NCBI RefSeq assembly: GCF_001428845.1
Contig: NZ_LMIU01000001.1
Coordinates: forward strand, 558,984-622,983
DNA: 64,000 bases
Reading direction: 5' to 3'
Source: Achromobacter sp. Root83
Lineage (GTDB): Bacteria > Pseudomonadota > Gammaproteobacteria > Burkholderiales > Burkholderiaceae_B
This document shows positions 32,237 to 39,492 of this stretch, one piece after another (within the stretch, counting starts at the first letter, position 1; each line of letters starts with the position of its first letter). The translations under genes and the position numbers were made by a program. Under the pieces are notes generated by a model that searched no databases, had not been told where the DNA came from, and saw only the letters and a list, made by a program, of their open reading frames with translations.

Positions 32237-33613
32237 ATGTCCACTTTCCCTGAGACCACGCTGGTTGCGCATCTGTCCGCCCTGCAACGGCGTCCGATAT
32301 CTCCGGCCACGCGCCAGCGTTTGGCGCAGGCCTTGCTGGACTGGTTCACCGCCGGCTGGTCCGCTGCGCGCACACACGCCGCCGCAAGCTACCGCCGCCT
32401 GGGCCACGACTGCCATCCCGGGCCGGGAGACGTTCCGGTCTTCGGCGGCGCGGCGATGACCGTGAACGGCGCGGCGTTCGCCAACGCCGCGGTTGCGCAC
32501 ATCCGTGAAATCGACGACGCGCACCGCGCCGCCATGTTGCACCCGGGCGTCGTGTCGGTCACGCCCGCGCTGGCGCTGGCGGGAGGCGCAGGCATGACCC
32601 AGCGGCAGGTGGCCGACGCGGTCATTGCGGGCTATGAGGTGTCGTTGCGGCTGGGCGAGGCGCTGGGCACGGGCCACGCGGCGGGTTTTCACGCCACGGC
32701 GACGGCCGGCGCCGTAGGGGCGGCGGCATCGGCTGCGGTGGCGTTGGGGCTGGAGGGCCAGTCCCTGCACGATGCGCTGGGCATCGGCGCGACACAGTCC
32801 GCGGGCTTATGGCAATTGGTGGACGACGGCGCGCATGAGGCCAAGTCCCTGCATCCGGCGTTCGCCGTGCGCAACGGACTCGCCGCGGCGTACGCGGCGC
32901 GCGCGGGGCTGCCCGGCGCGCGGCGTTTCGCCACCGGTTCGCGCGGGCTATACCGCCTGCTGGCGGGGGACGGCCCGCTGGATGCGCTGGACGGCGGGCT
33001 GGATGCCCCCGAACGCCTGAACACCGCCACCATCAAGGCCTGGCCGTGCTGCGCACAGCTTTTCACGCCGCTGGACGCTGCCCGCGAGTTGCTGGACTTG
33101 CATGCACCGGCGCCCGAGGACATCGAATCCGTCGACGTGGAAATCTTCACCCATGCGTTGAAGATCGCCGGGGTCGATTGGCCCGTCAAGCCCGCGGAAA
33201 CCTGCTTCAGCCTTCGGTACGTGGTGGCGCGCCTGCTGCTGACGGGCAAGCTGGGCATCGACGACATGGAATCCCCGGACCTGGACGCGCCAGACCTGCT
33301 GGCGCTGGCGCGGCGCATCACCGTACGCACCAGCGATCTGTTCCAGCAGGAATTCCCGCGCCTGCGGCCTTGCCGGGTGACGCTGGCGCTCAAGGACGGA
33401 CGCCGGTTGAGCGCACTGAGAAAGCTGCGCCGCGGAGACCCCGAAGATCCCTACACCTGGCCCGCGCTGCAGGCGCGCATGCGCGCCTTCGCGCCCGCGA
33501 TGGACGATGCAACGGCCGCCGCGATCGTGGCGTGGTGCGAGCGGTTTACCGACCCCGCCTACGACGACGCCGTCTGCGTGCCGGGCGCGGCGCTGTTCGG
33601 GGCCCGCGCCTAG
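32237..33613 (+). CDS. MmgE/PrpD-family protein
   Basis: 458 residues of the MmgE/PrpD family, which includes 2-methylcitrate dehydratase, cis-aconitate decarboxylase and iminodisuccinate epimerase. Typical blocks are NGAAFANAAVAHIREIDDAH, LHPGVVSVTPALALA, GYEVSLRLGEALG, FHATATAGAVGAAASAAVAL, KSLHPAFAVRNGLAAAYAA and KAWPCCAQLF. The substrate is unknown; a di- or tricarboxylate is expected. It stands alone on the plus strand, but its start is only 6 bp from an IclR-type operator shared with the FAD dehydrogenase promoter, so it belongs functionally to the cluster that follows. Its 3' end faces iclR across a 37-bp tandem repeat. Confidence 0.9.
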   Translation: MSTFPETTLVAHLSALQRRPISPATRQRLAQALLDWFTAGWSAARTHAAASYRRLGHDCHPGPGDVPVFGGAAMTVNGAAFANAAVAHIREIDDAHRAAMLHPGVVSVTPALALAGGAGMTQRQVADAVIAGYEVSLRLGEALGTGHAAGFHATATAGAVGAAASAAVALGLEGQSLHDALGIGATQSAGLWQLVDDGAHEAKSLHPAFAVRNGLAAAYAARAGLPGARRFATGSRGLYRLLAGDGPLDALDGGLDAPERLNTATIKAWPCCAQLFTPLDAARELLDLHAPAPEDIESVDVEIFTHALKIAGVDWPVKPAETCFSLRYVVARLLLTGKLGIDDMESPDLDAPDLLALARRITVRTSDLFQQEFPRLRPCRVTLALKDGRRLSALRKLRRGDPEDPYTWPALQARMRAFAPAMDDATAAAIVAWCERFTDPAYDDAVCVPGAALFGARA

Positions 33614-33630
33614 GGCCGGGATGCGAGGTT

Positions 33631-33741
33631 TGGCGGGGCCGCCCGACGGCTGGTCAGGCGCCGCTCTGGGGCGGGTCTGCCTGAAGCCGGGCAGGAGCCG
33701 GTCTCGGGCGGGTCTACCCGAAGCCGCTCAGGCGCCGGTCT
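33631..33741. repeat. About 37-bp tandem repeat, three degenerate copies, at a convergent junction
   Basis: Copies lie at 33631-33668 (most degenerate, one indel), 33669-33705 and 33706-33741; the last two match at 31 of 36 positions. The last copy contains the end of the IclR coding sequence (KTGA then TGA on the minus strand, at 33728). Confidence 0.85.
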
Positions 33742-34465
33742 TCGGCGTCCACCCCGCCGGCGCACAGGTGCGAAAGCCCTGCTGCCCCAATTCATGGCGC
33801 ACGATCTCCACCGCCTTGAGCTGCGCCGCCTCGTTGTGGCGCGAGGCCAGGCCCAGCACCACCAATGCGCCCACGAACGTGTCGTCGGCATCGAACACCG
33901 GAACGGCCACCGACGCCATTTCCGCCACGCGTTCGGACCGGGTCATGGCGTAGCCCTTTTCGTGGATGTCGCGTTCCAGCGGCGTGTCGCCGCCGGTGAA
34001 GGCGCGCAACACATGCGCCGACGATCCGCCGTCCTTCAGGCCGAGCCGCTTGCCCACTTCGACGTGGTGGCGCACTTCCTTGGACGTGTTCTCGCGGTAC
34101 AGGCAGATGCGGTCATCGCCGCTGCGCACATACAGCGCCACGGTCTCGCCGGTCTGTTCCATGACGGCGCGCAGCACCGGCTGCAGCCGCGAACCCAGGT
34201 CGAACGTGTCGCGGTACAGCATGCCCATGTGCAGCAGCGCCGGTCCCAGCGCATAGGTGCTGCTGTCGTAGCGATGGATCATGCGCGCCTTGATGAACAC
34301 GGCCAACAGGCGGAGCAGGGTGGCTTTGTCCAGCCCCGTGCGCTCCGCCAGGTCGCGCAGCGACAGGCGCGGGCTGTCCTCGTTGAAACATTCCAGGATG
34401 GAGATGCCGCGTTCGAGCACGCCGGCGGGCGGCTTAGGGGAATTCTGGCTTGACACGGTTTCCAA
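33728..34465 (-). CDS. IclR-family transcriptional regulator
   Basis: 245 residues: N-terminal winged HTH (about 15-75; VLERGISILECFNEDSPRLS, LRDLAERTGLDKATLLRLLA) and a C-terminal effector-binding GAF-like domain (about 85-240) with the usual RHHVEVGKRLGLKDGGSSAH region. It is divergent from the FAD dehydrogenase operon; a 37-bp dyad-containing element lies 12 bp before its ATG and recurs upstream of the MmgE/PrpD gene. IclR proteins typically act in catabolism of carboxylates and aromatics, here probably as regulator of both flanking transcripts and of itself. Confidence 0.92.
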   Translation of the reverse strand: METVSSQNSPKPPAGVLERGISILECFNEDSPRLSLRDLAERTGLDKATLLRLLAVFIKARMIHRYDSSTYALGPALLHMGMLYRDTFDLGSRLQPVLRAVMEQTGETVALYVRSGDDRICLYRENTSKEVRHHVEVGKRLGLKDGGSSAHVLRAFTGGDTPLERDIHEKGYAMTRSERVAEMASVAVPVFDADDTFVGALVVLGLASRHNEAAQLKAVEIVRHELGQQGFRTCAPAGWTPKTGA

Positions 34466-34476
34466 TGCTTCCTATA

Positions 34477-34513
34477 GTTTTGTTCAATAAAACTAATTTT
34501 AATCAATGAAACG
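34477..34513. promoter_or_regulatory. Candidate IclR operator, copy 2
   Basis: A 37-bp element between the divergent iclR and FAD dehydrogenase genes that matches the element at 32194-32230 at 31 of 37 positions, with identical ends CAATGAAACG. Symmetry is weaker than in copy 1. Confidence 0.8.
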
Positions 34514-34569
34514 CAAGTTGGCTACCCGAGCAAGGAACCGCCAGCTTGATGTTCGACCAGGAGACACGC

Positions 34570-36063
34570 GTGACGCAATGCCGGGAGATCGCATCCGGCC
34601 CTGCGAACCGAAGCATTATGCCCAATCACATCGATGCCTTCGCGGCGGCGCTGGCCACCATAGTCGGACCCGCCCACGTTTTGACCGTGCCGGGCGATAC
34701 CGCCCGCTACACCTCGGACTGGCGCCGCAATTTTCCGGGATCCGCGCGCGCCGTGGTGCGTCCAGCCAGCACGCAGGAGGTGGCGCGGGTGGTGACGCTG
34801 TGCGCCGCCGCGGGCGTGGCGGTGGTGCCGCAGGGCGGCAACACCGGCCTGGTGGGCGGGTCCACCCCCGACGTCTCGGGCCAGGAAGTGGTGTTGAGCC
34901 TGGACCGCATGACGGCGGTGCGCAGCGTGGATCCCCTGGACAACAGCATCACGCTGGAGGCGGGCTGCACGGTGCTGGCTGCCCAGCAGGCCGCCGCCGC
35001 CGCCGGCCGGCTGTTCGCCCTGTCGCTGGCGTCCGAGGGCAGCGCCACCGTGGGCGGCGTGGTGTCGACCAACGCGGGGGGCGAACAGGTGCTGCGCTAC
35101 GGCAACACCCGCGACCTGACGCTGGGCCTGGAAGTGGTACTGGCGGACGGCAGCGTGCTGGCGCAATTGGGCACCTTGCGCAAGGACAACACCGGGTATG
35201 ACCTGAAGCAGCTTTTCATCGGCGGCGAGGGCACGCTGGGCGTGGTGACCGCCGCTTCCTTCAAGCTCTATGCGCAGCCGCGCAAGGTCGTGACCGTCTG
35301 GGCGGCGGTGCCCACGCCGCTGGCGGCCGTGGACCTGCTGGCGCGGCTGACCGACGCGGTGGGTGAACGCGTCACCGCGTTCGAGCTCATCGGCCGCCAG
35401 ACGCTGGTCCAGGTGCTGGCGCATCCGCTGGACGGCATGCGCGAGCCGCTGGACGGGCAAGGCCCGTGGGCCGTGCTGTTCGACGTGTCCGAGACGTCCG
35501 CGCTGATGGATCCCGAACCCGCCGTCCACGGCGTGCTCGAAGCCGCCATGGAAGAGGGCGGTGTCAGCGACGCGGTCATCGCGGCGTCCGGCCGCCAGGC
35601 GCACGAGCTGTGGGCGCTGCGGGAGCACGTCCCGGAAGCGCAGCGGCTGGACGGCCCGTCGATCAAGCACGATATCTCGGTGGCGGTATCCCGCATTCCC
35701 GATTTCATCGCGCTGGCGGGCGCGCGGCTGGAGGCCTTGATGCCGGGTATCCGCATTGTCTGCTTCGGCCACGTTGGCGACGGCAATCTCCACTACAACC
35801 AAAGCAAACCGGCGGGCATGGACGACGCCGCCTTCCTGGCGCGGGCCGATGCGGTCCACGACGTGGTGCACGGCGCGGCCGCCAGCCTGGGCGGATCCAT
35901 CTCCGCCGAGCATGGCATCGGCCGGCTCAAGCAGGATGCCTTTCTGCAATTCAAACCCGCAGTATCCGTCGCCGTCATGCAGCGCATCAAGCAGGCGCTT
36001 GACCCGCGCGGGACCTTCAATCCGGGCCGTCTGTTGCCGCGTCCCGTCCGTGAGCCTTCTTGA
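34570..36063 (+). CDS. FAD-linked D-2-hydroxyacid dehydrogenase (GlcD/D2HGDH type)
   Basis: 497 residues from GTG 34570, preferred because AGGAGA stands 5 bases upstream; ATG 34618 (MPNHIDAFAA) is the alternative. The N-terminal PCMH-type FAD domain shows VVRPASTQEVARVV, VVPQGGNTGLVGGSTP and FIGGEGTLGVVT. The C-terminal FAD_oxidase_C domain has CFGHVGDGNLHYN (catalytic/metal His block) and AEHGIGRLKQDAF. Family members oxidise D-lactate, D-2-hydroxyglutarate, D-malate or glycolate at the membrane or with an electron-transfer flavoprotein. First gene of the plus-strand IclR-linked cluster. Confidence 0.9.
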   Translation: MTQCREIASGPANRSIMPNHIDAFAAALATIVGPAHVLTVPGDTARYTSDWRRNFPGSARAVVRPASTQEVARVVTLCAAAGVAVVPQGGNTGLVGGSTPDVSGQEVVLSLDRMTAVRSVDPLDNSITLEAGCTVLAAQQAAAAAGRLFALSLASEGSATVGGVVSTNAGGEQVLRYGNTRDLTLGLEVVLADGSVLAQLGTLRKDNTGYDLKQLFIGGEGTLGVVTAASFKLYAQPRKVVTVWAAVPTPLAAVDLLARLTDAVGERVTAFELIGRQTLVQVLAHPLDGMREPLDGQGPWAVLFDVSETSALMDPEPAVHGVLEAAMEEGGVSDAVIAASGRQAHELWALREHVPEAQRLDGPSIKHDISVAVSRIPDFIALAGARLEALMPGIRIVCFGHVGDGNLHYNQSKPAGMDDAAFLARADAVHDVVHGAAASLGGSISAEHGIGRLKQDAFLQFKPAVSVAVMQRIKQALDPRGTFNPGRLLPRPVREPS

Positions 36064-36066
36064 CTC

Positions 36067-36130
36067 AGCGCTCTCCAACCCAGCCCTCTCTAACCCAGTC
36101 CTCTCAATAACCAGCCCTTTCATTCAACCC
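36067..36130. repeat. Degenerate 15-18-bp tandem repeat, four copies
   Basis: Units AGCGCTCTCCAACCC (36067), AGCCCTCTCTAACCC (36082), AGTCCTCTCAATAACC (36097) and AGCCCTTTCATTCAACCC (36113) follow directly after the FAD dehydrogenase stop and run up to the ribosome-binding site of the lyase gene. Confidence 0.75.
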
Positions 36131-36143
36131 AGGAATCCGCGTC

Positions 36144-37508
36144 ATGTCCGTATCCGTTTTTGATATGCAATCGCTCCAGCACCTATGGAGCACCGAAGAG
36201 TTGCGTGCCATCTTTTCCGAAGAGAACCGCATCCAGAAATGGCTGGACTTCGAAGCGGCGCTGGCCGACGCGCAGGCCGAGCTGGGCATCGTCCCGGCGG
36301 CGGCGGCCAAGGAAATCCGCGCCCAGGCCAAGGTGGCCAATATCGACATCGGCGAGATGTCGGCGGAGATCCGGCGCATCAAGCATTCGCTGGTGCCGGC
36401 GCTCAAGCAGTTGCAGGCACGCTGCGGCGCGGACCACGGGGAATGGGTGCACTACGGCGCCACGACGCAGGACGTGGTCGACACCGGCGTGGCGCTGCAG
36501 CTCAAGGAAGTGCACGCCGTGATCCTGCGCGACACCGTGGCGGTGGGCCAGGAACTGGCGCGGCTGGCCCAGACCCACCGCGACACGCCCATGGCCGGGC
36601 GCACGCATGGCGTGCAGGCGCTGCCCATCACCTTCGGCCACAAGTGCGCCGTCTGGCTGGACGAGTTGTCGCGTCACCATGACCGGTTAAAGGAATGCGA
36701 GGCGCGCGTGCTGGTGGGCATGGTGGCGGGCGCCGTGGGCAGCCAGGCGTCGCTGGGTGAGCAGGCCGAGGAGGTCGAACGCCGCACGCTGACCAAGCTG
36801 GGGCTGGGCACGCCGCCCGTCAGTTGGGCGCCGGCGCGCGACCGCTACACGGAATACGCGCTGGTGCTGGCGATGCTGGGCGCCACCTTGTCGAAGATCG
36901 GCAACGAGCTATTCAACATGCAGCGCAACGAGTTCGGCGAGGTGGAAGAGGCATTCTCGTCGGGCAAGCTGGGGTCGTCCACGATGCCGCACAAGCGCAA
37001 TCCGACCTCCGCCGAGAACCTGGCGGGCCTGTGCCGGCCGCTGCGCGCCAGCGCGGCGCTGATGCTGGAGGGCATGGTGCAGGAAGGCGAGCGCGACGGC
37101 GTGGCCTGGAAGATCGAATGGAAGGCGCTGCCCGAATGCTGCCTGATCGCGGGCGCCATGCTGTTCCAGGCCAAGAACCTGCTGGCCGGGCTGCGGGTGG
37201 ACTCGGACGCCATGGCGCAGAACCTGGACCGCATGCGCGGCTACCTGCTGTCGGAACACGTCATGCTGGAACTGTCGGATCGCGTGGGCAAGCAGACCGC
37301 GCATGAATGGATCTACGAAGCGTCCATGCACGGCATCACGCACAAGCTGGATTTTGGAGAGGCGCTGAGTCAGCATCAAAAGCTGGCCGACCTGCTGGGG
37401 CCGGATGAAATCCGCAGGCTGACCGATCCGGCGGGCTATCTGGGGCAATGCGCCGCCTCGGTGGACCGGGTCGTAGGCCGGCAACAGGCGGGATGGCTCG
37501 CCGCCTGA
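36144..37508 (+). CDS. Fumarase/aspartase-superfamily lyase (PcaB/adenylosuccinate lyase-like)
   Basis: 454 residues with the three conserved regions of the superfamily: HYGATTQDVVDTGV, TPMAGRTHGVQALPITFG (general-acid His) and the signature GSSTMPHKRNPTSAENLAGL with the flexible-loop catalytic Ser. Members cleave C-N or C-O bonds to release fumarate, or cycloisomerise carboxymuconate (PcaB). True adenylosuccinate lyase and PcaB would normally sit in purine or protocatechuate operons, which are absent, so a catabolic C-N lyase is a good alternative. It lies between the FAD dehydrogenase and a Bug gene on one strand. Confidence 0.87.
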   Translation: MSVSVFDMQSLQHLWSTEELRAIFSEENRIQKWLDFEAALADAQAELGIVPAAAAKEIRAQAKVANIDIGEMSAEIRRIKHSLVPALKQLQARCGADHGEWVHYGATTQDVVDTGVALQLKEVHAVILRDTVAVGQELARLAQTHRDTPMAGRTHGVQALPITFGHKCAVWLDELSRHHDRLKECEARVLVGMVAGAVGSQASLGEQAEEVERRTLTKLGLGTPPVSWAPARDRYTEYALVLAMLGATLSKIGNELFNMQRNEFGEVEEAFSSGKLGSSTMPHKRNPTSAENLAGLCRPLRASAALMLEGMVQEGERDGVAWKIEWKALPECCLIAGAMLFQAKNLLAGLRVDSDAMAQNLDRMRGYLLSEHVMLELSDRVGKQTAHEWIYEASMHGITHKLDFGEALSQHQKLADLLGPDEIRRLTDPAGYLGQCAASVDRVVGRQQAGWLAA

Positions 37509-37544
37509 CCGCAGCCTGATAAAAACATACAGGAGACAAACACC

Positions 37545-38546
37545 ATGCGCATTCCCTTCATGAACCTGATCGTTCGGCGGCCCCTGCGCGCCGCGGCCGC
37601 CGTGACGCTGGGCCTTGTCGCCCTGGCGGGCGGCGCGGCGCACGCCGCGTATCCCGCCAGGCCCATCACGCTGGTGGTGGGCTTTCCGCCGGGCGGCGGG
37701 GGCGACCTGTACGGCCGTCTCATCGCCACGGCCATGGGCAAGACGATCGGCCAGACCGTCATCGTCGAGAACCGGCCGGGCGCAGGCGGCAACATCGCCG
37801 CCGGCCTGGTGGCCAAGGCCGCGCCGGATGGCTACACCATCCTGCTGGCCATGAGCGGCAACCTGGCGGTGTCGCCCGCGCTCAAGCCGCAGAGCCTGCC
37901 GTACAAGGTGCCCGACGATTTCGCGCCGGTCGGCCTGATCCTGGAGGCGCCGCATGGCCTGTTCGTGGCTACGCAATCGCGCTTCAAGACGGCCCAGGAA
38001 GTCATCGGTTCGGCGAAGGGCAAGGAGATGACTTTCGCCTCCACGGGGACCGGCGGGGCGGCCCACATCGGCATGGAGACGATCAAGGAACTGGGCCATC
38101 TGAAGCTGCTGCACGTGCCGTACAAGGGATCGGGCCCCGCCATCACCGACATGATGGGCGGGCAGATCGACATGTTCTTCGCGACCGCGTCGCCGCTGGT
38201 GCCGCAGGTGCAGCAGGGCCAGTTGCGCGTGCTTGCCCTGACCGGCAGCCAGCGCAGTCCGGTGTTGCCGGACGTGCCCACCTTCAAGGAACTGGGCATC
38301 GATATGACCATGACGCAGTGGTATGGCCTGGCCGCCCCGGCCGGCACGCCGCCCGATGTGCTGAAGGTGCTGTCCGACAATCTCTCGCGCGCGCTGAAGG
38401 ACCCGTCGGTGCAGAACGCGATCCGCAAGGACGCCGCCATGGAGCGCGACCTGCCGCTGGATCAGTTCAAGCAGTACATCGTGCAGGACATCGCCAACTA
38501 CCGCAAGGCCGCCACCCCAAGCCTGCTCAAGCAGATCGGGCAATAG
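37545..38546 (+). CDS. Bug-family substrate-binding protein
   Basis: 333 residues, third Bug/TctC protein of the window. A signal peptide with an Ala-rich core (LRAAAAVTLGLVALAGGAA) precedes AYPARPITLVVGFPPGGGGD; family blocks GQTVIVENRPGAGGNIA, HVPYKGSGPAITDMMGG and PDVPTFKELGIDM follow. It should capture the carboxylated substrate of this cluster for a permease encoded elsewhere. It lies 36 bp after the lyase gene with an AGGAGA site and 37 bp before the rhodanese gene. Confidence 0.92.
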   Translation: MRIPFMNLIVRRPLRAAAAVTLGLVALAGGAAHAAYPARPITLVVGFPPGGGGDLYGRLIATAMGKTIGQTVIVENRPGAGGNIAAGLVAKAAPDGYTILLAMSGNLAVSPALKPQSLPYKVPDDFAPVGLILEAPHGLFVATQSRFKTAQEVIGSAKGKEMTFASTGTGGAAHIGMETIKELGHLKLLHVPYKGSGPAITDMMGGQIDMFFATASPLVPQVQQGQLRVLALTGSQRSPVLPDVPTFKELGIDMTMTQWYGLAAPAGTPPDVLKVLSDNLSRALKDPSVQNAIRKDAAMERDLPLDQFKQYIVQDIANYRKAATPSLLKQIGQ

Positions 38547-38583
38547 GCGCGATATTCCCCACCTTAATCACGGAGACTTTTTC

Positions 38584-39486
38584 ATGTTGCAGAACAGGAC
38601 CGATACGCGCGCGGGATCACGCATGCACACCACCCTGATCAGCGCGGATGAACTGGCCCGGGCCCTGGCCGGCCCGCAGGCGGACCAGGTCCGGGTCCTG
38701 GACTGCGGCTTCGAGCTGACGGACCCCGCGGCGGGCCAGCGCCAGTTCGATGCCGGCCACATTCCGGGGGCGGCCTATGTGCATCTGGAAGACACGCTCA
38801 GCGGCCCGAAGACGGGCACCAACGGGCGACATCCCTTGCCGGACCCCGGCGCGCTGGCCCGGGCGCTGGCGGCGCTGGGCGTCGGCGACGGCACCCAGGT
38901 CGTGGCCTATGACAATGCCGGCGGCATGTACGCCGCGCGCCTGTGGTGGCTGCTGCGCTGGATCGGCCATCAGTCGGTGGCGGTGCTGGATGGCGGCGTG
39001 GGCGCCTGGCGGGAAGCGGGCCATCCGCTGACCACCGATGCGCCGATGGCGCGCGCGCCCGGCAACCTGCGGGCCCGCGACGGCGGTTTGGCCACGTTGC
39101 GCTACGCGCAGTTGCTGGAAACGCGCGGCGCGGACGGCCCGCTGGTGCTGGATGCGCGCGCGCCCGACCGCTACCGCGGCGAAAACGAAACCCTGGACGC
39201 GGTCGGCGGCCACATCCCGGGGGCGCGCAACCGCTTCTTCCGGGACAACCTGGCCGCCGACGGCCGCTTCCTGCCGGCGGACCGCCTGCGCCAGGACTTC
39301 CAGGCGCGCATTGGCGACCGTTCCCCCGCCGATGTGGTCCACCAGTGCGGCTCTGGCGTGACGGCATGCCACAATCTGCTTGCCATGGAAATCGCCGGCC
39401 TCTCCGGCGCGGCCCTCTATCCCGGCTCGTGGAGCGAATGGAGCGCGCAAGCCGGCGCCCCGGTCGCCACCGGCCCAGAAGCCTGA
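38584..39486 (+). CDS. Two-domain rhodanese sulfurtransferase (SseA/thiosulfate or mercaptopyruvate type)
   Basis: 300 residues with two rhodanese domains. The N-terminal inactive domain has VLDCGFELTDP and HIPGAAYVHLEDTLSG; the C-terminal domain has the active loop HQCGSGVTACHN with catalytic Cys in CGSGVT, the mercaptopyruvate-sulfurtransferase form. Start ATG 38584 has GGAGA upstream; ATG 38623 is possible. It precedes the molybdoenzyme gene by only 6 bp, so the two are translationally linked. It may supply sulfur for cofactor maturation or handle a sulfur-containing substrate; both are inferences. Confidence 0.9.
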   Translation: MLQNRTDTRAGSRMHTTLISADELARALAGPQADQVRVLDCGFELTDPAAGQRQFDAGHIPGAAYVHLEDTLSGPKTGTNGRHPLPDPGALARALAALGVGDGTQVVAYDNAGGMYAARLWWLLRWIGHQSVAVLDGGVGAWREAGHPLTTDAPMARAPGNLRARDGGLATLRYAQLLETRGADGPLVLDARAPDRYRGENETLDAVGGHIPGARNRFFRDNLAADGRFLPADRLRQDFQARIGDRSPADVVHQCGSGVTACHNLLAMEIAGLSGAALYPGSWSEWSAQAGAPVATGPEA

Positions 39487-39492
39487 GCCCTT

